In this document: one piece after another, positions 25,463 through 32,449 of the stretch
How the letters are laid out: the number at the start of each line of letters is the position of its first letter
Position numbering within the stretch: position 1 is the first letter of the stretch
Assembly (NCBI GenBank): GCA_027035765.1
Contig: JALVUD010000013.1
Location: 1-40,389 of the forward strand
Length of the DNA: 40,389 nucleotides
Direction of reading: 5' to 3'
Origin: Campylobacteraceae bacterium
GTDB lineage: Bacteria; Campylobacterota; Campylobacteria; Campylobacterales; Sulfurovaceae
Program-made: the position numbers and the translations under genes
Notes under the pieces: generated by a model
Seen by the model: only the letters and a program-made list of their open reading frames with translations
Databases searched by the model: none
Told to the model about the DNA's origin: nothing

Positions 25463-26050
25463 GGATTGGCTCCTTTTCTCCGGGGCCTGGGGCCCGGGGG
25501 CTTGTTGATGGTTTCGGGACGTTGTCGCTCTTTGGCGGGTGATCGATGGAGGCATCGCCTCCATCCGTGCCAGCGGGATCGTCACCGACTGACGCTCCGC
25601 CCATCGGGGATGGGGGATCGTCAGCTCCGGCCGATTCATCTGCCGATTCTCATAAAAGAGTATATCGATATCCAGGGTCCTGGGGGCGTCCTTGAAACTT
25701 CGAACCCGTCCAAAACGCCGCTCGATCTCCTGAAGCCGCCGCAGAAGCCGACGCGGGGGCATCGATGTCGCGATCCGCAGAACCGCATTGTGAAAATCGG
25801 GCTGATCCAGATAGCCGAAGGGGGGATTGACGAGGATCGGGGAACTCTCCAGCAGGCGCAGATCCTTCTGACGCTTCAGAAAGTGCCAGAGGTGTCCGAA
25901 ACGCCGCAGCGGATCCCCCAGGTTGCCGCCGATCCCCAGCCAGACCTCATGCTCCCCCTGTCGCAGTGCCTGTCGGGGACTCCGCCACGGAAAGAGCGGT
26001 GTGCGCAGCAGCGTCAGCTCAGGGGAGATGCTTTTGCGCAGGACTGCCAT
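25463..26050 (-). CDS. folK: 2-amino-4-hydroxy-6-hydroxymethyldihydropteridine pyrophosphokinase, in frame with flhF and lacking its own stop
   Basis: The frame starts at 26050 and gives 196 codons before the FlhF start, without a stop. HPPK landmarks are WLGIGGNLGDPLRRF near residue 40, SSPILVNPPFGYLDQPDFHN, and the signature FGRVRSFKDAPRTLDIDILF. FolK enzymes usually end soon after the IPHPRWAERQSVTIPL region; here about 30 further residues of low complexity (QQAPGPQAPEKRSQS) link straight into FlhF. It acts in folate synthesis. It begins six bases after the M24 peptidase stop. Either translation yields only a 549-residue fusion plus internally initiated FlhF, or a frameshift or sequence error removed the stop. 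Confidence 0.85.
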
Positions 26051-26056
26051 GAGGGT

Positions 26057-27079
26057 TTAGAGGACCTCGGCCCGTCCGCCCTGCATGACGACGGTGTCTT
26101 CGATCCGGATGCCGAACTCCCCGGGCAGATAGATCCCCGGTTCGACGGTATAGACCATGCCGTCTTCGATCCGGGTGCGGCTGCGGGTGGAGATGTAGGG
26201 CATCTCGTGGATGTCCAGCCCGACGCCGTGTCCGGTGGAGTGGACGAAATACTTCCCGTAGCCCGCCTTCTCGATCACCTCCCGTGCCAGGGCGTCGACC
26301 TGCCGCGCCTCCATGCCGCTGCGGGCCTTGGCGATAGCATGGTCGTGAGCTTTGAGCACCGTGTCGTAGGCCCGCTGGATCTTGCGGGACTTGAAACGTT
26401 GGACCGTGCCGAAATCGAACCCCTTGACCGCCCGGACCGTCCGGGTCCGGTCGGAGCAGTAGCGGCGGTATTTCACGCCGGCGTCCAGCAGAAGCAGATC
26501 GTCTTTTTTGAGCCTACGTTTTGTGGGGCGGGCATGGGGTTTGGCGGCGTTGGCTCCGATCGCCACTATGGGATCGAAGCTCAGCTCCCTTTTCCCCTCT
26601 TTGCGCAGGATCCGCTCCGCCAGGAAATGCAGGGTCCGTTCATCCTCGCCGAAACCCTCTTTGCCGAAAGCTTTGGCGATCTTGTCGAAGGCTTTGGCTC
26701 CGGCCCGGGCGGCCCGGGCCAGCATTTCGATCTCTTCCTTGGTTTTGATGATCCGCCGGCGATGGGACCAGTCGGGCTCGGCCTTCCAGCGGATCTTCCC
26801 CTTGGGGTCGAGGCGCCCGAAGGCGTAGCAGTCCCACTCTTTTGGATCGTAGGCGCAGCGTTTGATGCCCGATCTTTTCAGACGTTTCGCCACGGCCCCA
26901 TAAAGATCGGAGACGATCACCACTTCGGCCCCCCGGACCGCTTCCCTCGCTTCCACAGCGTAACGGCCGTCGGTGAAGAACCAGGCCTCCTCTCCCAGAC
27001 GCAGATAGACCGCGTTGTCGCAGCTGTAGCCGCATTCGTAGTAGAGGGCGCTCTCGTCCCGGAGGAGGATGTTTTTCAC
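26057..27079 (-). CDS. M24 metallopeptidase, Xaa-Pro aminopeptidase/dipeptidase type
   Basis: The product is 340 residues from a GTG start at 27079, four bases after the aroQ stop. The N-terminal creatinase-like domain (residues 1-110) precedes the pita-bread fold. Metal ligands are visible: LLLLDAGVKYRRYCSDRTRT (two Asp), HSTGHGVGLDIHEMP (His), YTVEPGIY (Glu) and GIRIEDTVV (Glu). It should remove residues before proline in cytosolic peptides. The same neighbourhood with aroQ and folK is known in other Campylobacterota. Confidence 0.88.
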   Translation of the reverse strand: MKNILLRDESALYYECGYSCDNAVYLRLGEEAWFFTDGRYAVEAREAVRGAEVVIVSDLYGAVAKRLKRSGIKRCAYDPKEWDCYAFGRLDPKGKIRWKAEPDWSHRRRIIKTKEEIEMLARAARAGAKAFDKIAKAFGKEGFGEDERTLHFLAERILRKEGKRELSFDPIVAIGANAAKPHARPTKRRLKKDDLLLLDAGVKYRRYCSDRTRTVRAVKGFDFGTVQRFKSRKIQRAYDTVLKAHDHAIAKARSGMEARQVDALAREVIEKAGYGKYFVHSTGHGVGLDIHEMPYISTRSRTRIEDGMVYTVEPGIYLPGEFGIRIEDTVVMQGGRAEVL

Positions 27080-27083
27080 CCGA

Positions 27084-27569
27084 TTATCCCTGCTGCTGCA
27101 TCTGCTGCTGGCGTTGGGCTTCCTGAGCCGCTTTGATCTCGTTCATGATCTGGGTGATCCCGATCATGGCCAGGTGGTAGCCGAAAGGCCCCATTCCGGC
27201 GATTACACCGGCGCAGACCTCGGCTGTGATCGATTTGCGGCGGAACTCCTCCCGGGCATGGATATTGGTCAGATGAACTTCGATCGCAGGGATCTGGACA
27301 GCGGCCAGGGCATCCCGGATGGCGATGGAGGTGTGGCTGTAGGCGGCGGGGTTGATGATGATCCCCTGGGCATCCCCCATGCACTCCTGGATACGATCGA
27401 CGATCTCCCCTTCCAGGTTGCTCTGGAAAAACTCGATCTCCAGCCCATTCTCTTTGGCGAAGTGCTTCATCTGCTCATGGATCTGCTCCAGCTTCATGGG
27501 TCCATAAATGTGCTGTTCGCGGACTCCGAGCATATTGAGGTTGGGGCCTTGGATGACGACGACTTTCAT
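27084..27569 (-). CDS. aroQ: 3-dehydroquinate dehydratase, type II
   Basis: The product is 161 residues from the ATG at 27569 ([15 protein letters not shown]), with AAGGA upstream. The catalytic Tyr loop follows ([10 protein letters not shown]). The substrate-binding segments [16 protein letters not shown] and [14 protein letters not shown], with the catalytic His at HLTNIH, are intact. It converts 3-dehydroquinate to dehydroshikimate in the shikimate pathway. The C-terminus carries an extra Gln-rich tail ([11 protein letters not shown]). It is the first gene of the operon that runs to mnmA. Confidence 0.95.
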   Translation of the reverse strand: MKVVVIQGPNLNMLGVREQHIYGPMKLEQIHEQMKHFAKENGLEIEFFQSNLEGEIVDRIQECMGDAQGIIINPAAYSHTSIAIRDALAAVQIPAIEVHLTNIHAREEFRRKSITAEVCAGVIAGMGPFGYHLAMIGITQIMNEIKAAQEAQRQQQMQQQG

Positions 27570-27647
27570 TGAAATTCCTTTGTTGATGTGATTTTGAAAT
27601 AGGAGCATTTTATAGCAAAGGGGATTAAGGGGCGGTTATCGCAATGT

Positions 27648-27653
27648 TATAAT
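27648..27653 (+). promoter_or_regulatory. -10 element of mqnF
   Basis: TATAAT in ATGTTATAATCC lies 45 bases before the mqnF start. No clear -35 box is visible. Confidence 0.55.
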
Positions 27654-27697
27654 CCTGTTCCACATCGCTGCATATCAGTATCTATTGAAAGGCAAGC

Positions 27698-28921
27698 ATG
27701 ACAACCATTATCCTCCCCGACTATCTCTATACCCCCGAGGGCTATCTGCGGGAAAAGGCCGTGGCCTTCGATGACCGTATCCTGACGATCGACACACCGG
27801 AGCGACTCCGGGAGAAGTATCCCGAAGCGCCTTTGATCGACACCGGCAGTGATTCGATCCTCTATCCCGGCTTCATCAACGTCCATACCCATCTGGAGTA
27901 CTCCGCCAATCGCACCCGGCTGGAGTACGGAGATTTTCTCCGCTGGCTCGAGAGCGTCATCCGGGAGCGTGACACCCTGGTTCCCCAGGCCGACAACGCC
28001 CTGATGGAGGCCGCCTGCCGCCAGATGCTTCACTGCGGGATCACCGGCTTCGGGGCTGTCTCCACCTTCGGCACCGACCTGGAGGTCTGCCGCCGGGTCC
28101 CCCAGCGGGTGACCTACTTCAACGAGATCATCGGCTCCAATCCGGCAACCGTAGATATGCTCTATCAGGATTTTCTCCAGCGTCTCGACGCTTCCCGGAG
28201 CTGCTCTCCTGAGGAACGCATCACTCCCGCCGTGGCGATCCATGCCCCCCACTCCACCCATCCCGCGATGGTCCGACGGGCCGTGGCACTGGCCAGGGAG
28301 GAACAGCTTCCCCTCTCCGCCCACTTCCTCGAGTCCCCCGCCGAGCGACAGTGGCTCGAAGAGGCAGCGGGGGACTTCAAGCCCTTTTTCGAAAACTACC
28401 TCAAGAGCGATCGTCCCGTCACCACCATCGAGGCCTTTCTCAGCCAGTTCGACGGCTATCCTTCTCTTTTTGTCCACGCGGTGCAGACCACAGAGGAAGA
28501 ACGGGGCCATCTGGCCAAGCAGGGGCACCATGTGGCCCACTGTCCCCGCTCCAACCGTTTGCTCGGCTGCGGCCGCTACCCGCTGGAGGATCGGCGGGTT
28601 CCGGTAGCCCTGGCCACCGACGGACTCAGTTCCAACTGGAGCCTGAGCCTTTTCGACGAAATGCGAGCGGCACTGATGCTCCACTACCGGGCACCGCTGC
28701 AGGAGCTGGCCGATCTGCTGCTCAGAGCCGTCACCCTGGAGGCGGCCCGCTCCATCCGCAGCGAGGCCGGACGGATCGAGGCGGGAGCCCCCGCCGACTT
28801 CGCCCTCATCCGCCTGCCCCAGCCCTGCCCCCGGGAAGAGGATCTGGCCCTGCAGACCATCCTGCATACCCATCAGGCGGAACGGGTCTGGATCGCCGGA
28901 GAAGAACTTCCCCTGGAATAG
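27698..28921 (+). CDS. mqnF: Aminodeoxyfutalosine deaminase-type amidohydrolase (MqnF-like)
   Basis: The product is 407 residues. Amidohydrolase metal ligands are seen: FINVHTHLEYSA (HxH near residue 63), IHAPHSTHPAMV (His near residue 185), SAHFLES (His) and ALATDGLSSNWSLSLFDEM (Asp). This last block is typical of the futalosine-pathway deaminases of Campylobacterota. It removes the adenine amino group of aminodeoxyfutalosine in menaquinone synthesis. It is monocistronic by position. A related deaminase substrate cannot be excluded. Confidence 0.8.
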   Translation: MTTIILPDYLYTPEGYLREKAVAFDDRILTIDTPERLREKYPEAPLIDTGSDSILYPGFINVHTHLEYSANRTRLEYGDFLRWLESVIRERDTLVPQADNALMEAACRQMLHCGITGFGAVSTFGTDLEVCRRVPQRVTYFNEIIGSNPATVDMLYQDFLQRLDASRSCSPEERITPAVAIHAPHSTHPAMVRRAVALAREEQLPLSAHFLESPAERQWLEEAAGDFKPFFENYLKSDRPVTTIEAFLSQFDGYPSLFVHAVQTTEEERGHLAKQGHHVAHCPRSNRLLGCGRYPLEDRRVPVALATDGLSSNWSLSLFDEMRAALMLHYRAPLQELADLLLRAVTLEAARSIRSEAGRIEAGAPADFALIRLPQPCPREEDLALQTILHTHQAERVWIAGEELPLE

Positions 28922-28995
28922 AATCCCAGGTTCAGACATCGTCTGATGTTACCAAAAGTAAAGTTTGAAACTTTGAACCTCATAAGTAATTTTTA

Positions 28996-29024
28996 TTGTA
29001 AGCCTTTATTGATATAAATATTAT
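28996..29024 (+). promoter_or_regulatory. Sigma-70 type promoter of the yeeE operon
   Basis: TTGTAA (28996-29001) and TATTAT (29019-29024) are separated by exactly 17 bases in an AT-rich stretch, 42 bases before the first yeeE-like start. Confidence 0.6.
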
Positions 29025-29065
29025 AGAATTACAGACCCAATGACTAGATAAAGGAGTCCAACGAT

Positions 29066-29599
29066 ATGGAAAAGAAATACTGGAATCCCTACTTTGGAGG
29101 GGTGGTTCTGGGGACGATGCTTTTTCTCGTCTTCGCCATCGCTTCCCAGGGCTTCGGCGCCAGCGGGACTTTCTCCCGTGCCACGGCTCAGCTACTGGTC
29201 AACAGTGACAAGAGCTGGCTGGACAACGCCTACATCGCCAGCTACTTTCGCCACGGCGGCAGCGCGCTCAACAACTGGACCGTCATCGAGACGATCGGGA
29301 TACTCTTCGGCGGCTTCGTCAGCGCCCTGCTGGCCGGACGTCTAATGATCCGTCCCGACAAGTCGCCCGACTATCCGGTCGCCAAGCGCTTTCTCTGGGC
29401 CTTCATCGGCGGAATGATCATCGAGTTCTCCACCCGTCTCACCCGTGGCTGCACCAGCGGCCAGGGACTCGACGGGATGGCCACCTTCTCGGTAGGGACC
29501 TGGATCTTCATGTTCGCCGTCTTCGGCTCGGCGTTGATCTTCTCGCCCCTTTTCCGCAAGCAGTGGGTGGGCGGCGAGAAAAAAGAGGGAGGTGAGTGA
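29066..29599 (+). CDS. YeeE/YedE family sulfur-compound carrier, first half
   Basis: The product is 177 residues, preceded by AAAGGAG. Four or more hydrophobic segments surround the family motif FSTRLTRGCTSGQGLDGMAT (residues about 115-135), with its conserved Cys. YeeE/TsuA proteins carry thiosulfate through a cysteine-lined pore in the inner membrane. Here the family's usual fused protein is split into two half-size genes. It overlaps the second half-gene by one base at TGATG. It fits a sulfur-oxidising or sulfur-assimilating lifestyle. Confidence 0.85.
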   Translation: MEKKYWNPYFGGVVLGTMLFLVFAIASQGFGASGTFSRATAQLLVNSDKSWLDNAYIASYFRHGGSALNNWTVIETIGILFGGFVSALLAGRLMIRPDKSPDYPVAKRFLWAFIGGMIIEFSTRLTRGCTSGQGLDGMATFSVGTWIFMFAVFGSALIFSPLFRKQWVGGEKKEGGE

Positions 29600-30198
29600 T
29601 GGATTTCATTCTGCCTCTTTATAAAAACGCCCTCATCAGCCCTGAAGCGAACATGTTTTTCGCCGTCGTGATGGGCTTCGCCTTCGGTTTCGTCCTGGAA
29701 CGCACCGGTTTCACCCGCTCCCAGTACATCGCCGATACCTTCTACTTCCGAAGCCTCGCTGTGCCCAAGATCATGGGAGTGACGGTCATCACCGCTACGA
29801 CGTGGTTCATCATCTTCGCCTGGATGGGATGGATCGACCTCAGTGCGCTTTTCACCCCCAAGACCTACGTCTGGCCCTATCTCTTCGGCGGAATGCTCTT
29901 CGGCCTGGGGATGGTGATGTCGGGGTACTGCCCCGGTACCGCCGTGGCGGGTCTGGGAACGGGAAAAAGTGACGCCCTGGTCTTTCTGCTGGGACTTTTC
30001 GGCGGGGCGTTCCTCTACTTCCTGCTCTATCCCATGATTGCCGATTTCGCCTCCAGCAGCAATCTGGGAGTCCTCAAACTCCACGATCTCTTCGGAGGCA
30101 ACGAGTACATCTCATACATTCTGACCGTACTGCTGGAATCGGGAATCATCGGCTTCCTGGTCCTGCTGCAAAAACTGACAAACAAAGGAGAAAAATAA
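29599..30198 (+). CDS. YeeE/YedE family sulfur-compound carrier, second half
   Basis: The product is 199 residues from the ATG at 29599, preceded by GAGGGAGG. The in-frame GTG at 29596 is also possible. Hydrophobic segments are separated by short loops. The conserved Cys motif is GMVMSGYCPGTAVAGLGTGK (residues about 106-125), and RTGFTRSQYIADTFYFR is a typical family loop. It should pair with the upstream half to make one carrier. The stop is two bases before the next start. Confidence 0.86.
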   Translation: MDFILPLYKNALISPEANMFFAVVMGFAFGFVLERTGFTRSQYIADTFYFRSLAVPKIMGVTVITATTWFIIFAWMGWIDLSALFTPKTYVWPYLFGGMLFGLGMVMSGYCPGTAVAGLGTGKSDALVFLLGLFGGAFLYFLLYPMIADFASSSNLGVLKLHDLFGGNEYISYILTVLLESGIIGFLVLLQKLTNKGEK

Positions 30199-30199
30199 T

Positions 30200-30595
30200 A
30201 TGAAAACCAGTCCCGTAGCCGTCGCCGGCGGTATCCTGATCCTCATCGGCGGTCTGGCCCTGGCCTTCTACACCGGTACCAACGGCCAGGCCCTCGTCGC
30301 CGCCAAAGCCAAAGCGGTGGAGAAGTATGTCTCCATGACCGAAAAAGCCCTCAATTCCGGAGACCTGAAACAGGCGGAGAAGTATGCCAAAGAGGCTCTG
30401 GCGGTCGATCCCAGAAACCGCCAGGCTCTGGGCGAGTTCAAAAAGGTCGCCCTGGCCTCCTGCCCCAAAGCGGCCCCCGCACCCGCAGCGGCCCAGCCTG
30501 CCGCCGCTCCGGCAGCCAACGCCGCCAAACCTACAGCCGCCCCGGCCGCCGCCAAGCCTGCAGCGGAATCCGAGGAGGAGATGGGCTGTATCTAA
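30200..30595 (+). CDS. Membrane-anchored TPR-like protein with two C-terminal-half cysteines
   Basis: The product is 131 residues, preceded by AAAGGAG. One transmembrane helix (residues about 6-24) is followed by a TPR-like helical pair (KYVSMTEKALNSGDLKQAEK, then YAKEALAVDPRNRQALGEF). Then come Cys88 in LASCPKAAP, a long Ala/Pro linker, and the penultimate Cys130 in EEEMGCI. No family is recognised. It is the third gene of the YeeE operon. The cysteine at the very C-terminus on a flexible arm recalls DsrC-type sulfur carriers (which end in GCV), an analogy rather than homology. The orientation in the membrane is uncertain; with an N-in anchor the cysteines face the periplasm. Confidence 0.7.
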   Translation: MKTSPVAVAGGILILIGGLALAFYTGTNGQALVAAKAKAVEKYVSMTEKALNSGDLKQAEKYAKEALAVDPRNRQALGEFKKVALASCPKAAPAPAAAQPAAAPAANAAKPTAAPAAAKPAAESEEEMGCI

Positions 30596-30639
30596 TCACT
30601 CTCTCTATGCGTATTGGGCAAATAGTTCAAACCTGATTG

Positions 30640-30687
30640 GCCGGGAATGATTTCCCGGCTCCAAAAGAAGGCGTTGCAAAGCAACGC
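30640..30687. repeat. Palindromes GCCGGGAA/TTCCCGGC and GCGTTGC/GCAACGC
   Basis: GCCGGGAA TGAT TTCCCGGC (30640-30659) and GCGTTGC AAA GCAACGC (30671-30687) lie 45 bases after the YeeE operon, between convergent genes. The first is a variant of the 22156-22175 palindrome. Both may act as terminators. Confidence 0.6.
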
Positions 30688-30694
30688 ACACCAA

Positions 30695-30722
30695 AATTCT
30701 CCATTCCCAATTCTCCATCCTC
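30695..30722. repeat. Heptanucleotide repeats (AATTCTC / CATTCCC)
   Basis: Four consecutive 7-mers are read: AATTCTC, CATTCCC, AATTCTC, CATCCTC, followed by AATT. The exact seven-base period links them to the arrays at 7461, 32820, 33023 and 34539. Confidence 0.75.
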
Positions 30723-30789
30723 AATTACACTGGTGCCACCTATGTGACGTCAGTCCTTCGCGTTTTCTTTTTTCTTTACTTCGTTTCTC

Positions 30790-30817
30790 TTTTTCTTTGT
30801 CGCGAAACAAAGAAAAA
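30790..30817. repeat. AT-rich hairpin TTTTTCTTTGT/ACAAAGAAAAA
   Basis: An 11-base-pair perfect stem with loop CGCGAA lies within a longer pyrimidine/purine inverted repeat, about 60 bases from the end of hisD. With runs of T on both strands it could be a bidirectional terminator for the YeeE operon and hisD. Confidence 0.6.
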
Positions 30818-30869
30818 ATAAATGAAGAGGAAGGGCTGAGAACTAACGAGGGGATCTACCCACTATCCG

Positions 30870-32165
30870 CTACTCACTCTCCAACCGGATCCTCACACTC
30901 GCCTCATGGGCGGTAAGCCCCTCGGTATGGGCGAGGAGAGCGCAGGGTTCGCCCAGCTCCCTGATCCCCGCTTCACTCATCATGATCAGCGAAGATTTCT
31001 TCAGAAAATGCTCCACACTCAGGGGGGAGTAGAACCTCGCCGTGCCGCCGGTGGGCAGGGTGTGGTTGGGACCGGCGATATAGTCGCCGATGGGCTCGGG
31101 GGTGTAGCGGCCCAGGAAGATGGCCCCGGCATGCTTGATGCTGCCCAGCAGCTCCATGGGCGAAGCGGTCATCACCTCCAGGTGCTCGGGAGCGATCCGG
31201 TTCATCAGATCCACCGCTTCCGCCATATCGGCGGCAACGATGATGGCCCCCCGCTCTTCGATCGATTTGCGGGCGATGGCCTCACGTTCCAGGGTCTTCA
31301 GGGCCTTCTCCACCTCGTCGTTGACCCGGTTGGCCAACTCCGCATCCTCGGTGATGAGGATCGAGCTGGCCATCTCGTCGTGCTCCGCCTGGCTCAGCAG
31401 ATCCATCGCCAGCCAGTCGGGACGCGCCGTGGCGTCAGCCAGGATGCCGATCTCGCTGGGTCCGGCGATCATGTCGATGTTGACCTCGCCGTAGACCAGC
31501 TTTTTGGCCGTGGCGACGAAGATGTTGCCCGGCCCGGTGATCACGTCCACCTTGGGGATCGTCTCGGTCCCGTAGGCCATGGCCCCGATGGCCGATGCGC
31601 CGCCGACTTTGTAGACCTTGTCGATCCCGCAGAGGTGGCAGGCGGCCAGCAGCAGTTCGTTGATCTCGTTGTCCGGAGTGGGCGTACAGACTACGATCTC
31701 CTCCACTCCGGCGACGATGGCCGGCACAGCGTTCATGAGCAGGGAGCTGGGATAGGCCGCCTTGCCGCCGGGGATATAGAGCCCCGCCCGATCCACCGGT
31801 GTGACCCGCTGCCCCAGCATGGAACCGTTTTTTTCGTACTCGAACCAGGAGCGGGGCATCAGCTTCTCGTGATAGGCCTTGATCCGGTCATAGGCCAGAT
31901 GCAGAGCCTCCCGAAGCTCCGGGCTGATGGCTTCGTAGGCCATTGCCATCTCCGCCGGATCGACCTGCAAAGCCGCATCGTCGGCAGGCTCCCAGCGGTC
32001 GAAGCGGGCGATATGACGGCGCAGGGTGGCATTGCCCCCCTCCCGGATCTCCCGAAGCAGCGTCGCCACCACCTCCGTCACATTGTCGATATCCATCGCC
32101 CCCCGTTTGAGAAGCTCTCCGAACTCCGCCGAAAAATTTTCATCGCCGCTGTAATAGATTTTCAT
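30870..32165 (-). CDS. hisD: Histidinol dehydrogenase
   Basis: The product is 431 residues, normal length. It performs the last two oxidations to histidine with NAD and zinc. Landmarks are VDRAGLYIPGGKAAYPSSLL, KVGGASAIGAMAYGTETIPK, VDVITGPGNIFVATAKKLVY, DMIAGPSEIGILAD, LLSQAEHDEMASSILIT (zinc and catalytic residues), and AGPNHTLPTGGTARFYSPLS. No other his gene adjoins it. Confidence 0.97.
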   Translation of the reverse strand: MKIYYSGDENFSAEFGELLKRGAMDIDNVTEVVATLLREIREGGNATLRRHIARFDRWEPADDAALQVDPAEMAMAYEAISPELREALHLAYDRIKAYHEKLMPRSWFEYEKNGSMLGQRVTPVDRAGLYIPGGKAAYPSSLLMNAVPAIVAGVEEIVVCTPTPDNEINELLLAACHLCGIDKVYKVGGASAIGAMAYGTETIPKVDVITGPGNIFVATAKKLVYGEVNIDMIAGPSEIGILADATARPDWLAMDLLSQAEHDEMASSILITEDAELANRVNDEVEKALKTLEREAIARKSIEERGAIIVAADMAEAVDLMNRIAPEHLEVMTASPMELLGSIKHAGAIFLGRYTPEPIGDYIAGPNHTLPTGGTARFYSPLSVEHFLKKSSLIMMSEAGIRELGEPCALLAHTEGLTAHEASVRIRLESE

Positions 32166-32205
32166 CGCTGTCTACCTTTTTTTGATTTATGCTTCAAATT
32201 GAACC

Positions 32206-32326
32206 CTCTGAAAAATGTCCAAGAGAGGTTTCACTCGATGGCGACAAAGGAGCGCTCAACCCGTGAAACGGGCGCTTGCGTTCGCGACTGCCAGAGCTAT
32301 CGAGTGAAACCGGTTGTTTTTCAGAG
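32206..32326. repeat. Structured palindromic element, copy B
   Basis: The outer stem is CTCTGAAAAA (32206-32215) with TTTTTCAGAG (32317-32326). The 13-bp stem is GGTTTCACTCGAT (32227-32239) with ATCGAGTGAAACC (32299-32311). The interior repeats the order of copy A: TGGCGACAAAGGAGCGC, then a variable hairpin (CCCGT GAA ACGGG), then GCGTTCGCGACTGCCAGAGC. The variable stems differ from copy A yet remain perfectly paired. It lies about 40 bases upstream of the hisD start. Confidence 0.8.
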
Positions 32327-32360
32327 CACTCAATTAGTCATTAAGCCTTTTGAGAGAACT

Positions 32361-32440
32361 CGTCATTCCGGACTTGATCCGGAATCCGGTGCCTCAACTG
32401 CACATGAAGCCGTGGATCCTGAATCGAGTTCAGGATGACG
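32361..32440. repeat. Foldback repeat CGTCATTCCGGA...CAGGATGACG
   Basis: CGTCAT (32361-32366) pairs with ATGACG (32435-32440). Inside are TTCCGGA CTTGA TCCGGAA (32366-32384) and ATCCTGAA TCGAG TTCAGGAT (32416-32436). I recognise this general pattern (GTCATTCCGGACTTGATCCGG and its variants) as a palindromic repeat found in many unrelated proteobacterial genomes. It occupies the hisD to desulfhydrase gap immediately beside copy B. Confidence 0.7.
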
Positions 32441-32449
32441 GTGTTTCCA

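Noticed and set aside
24308-27136. Plus-strand open frame of about 940 codons opposite flhF, folK and the M24 peptidase
   Set aside because: It is antisense to three conserved genes, has a low-complexity composition and no family resemblance.
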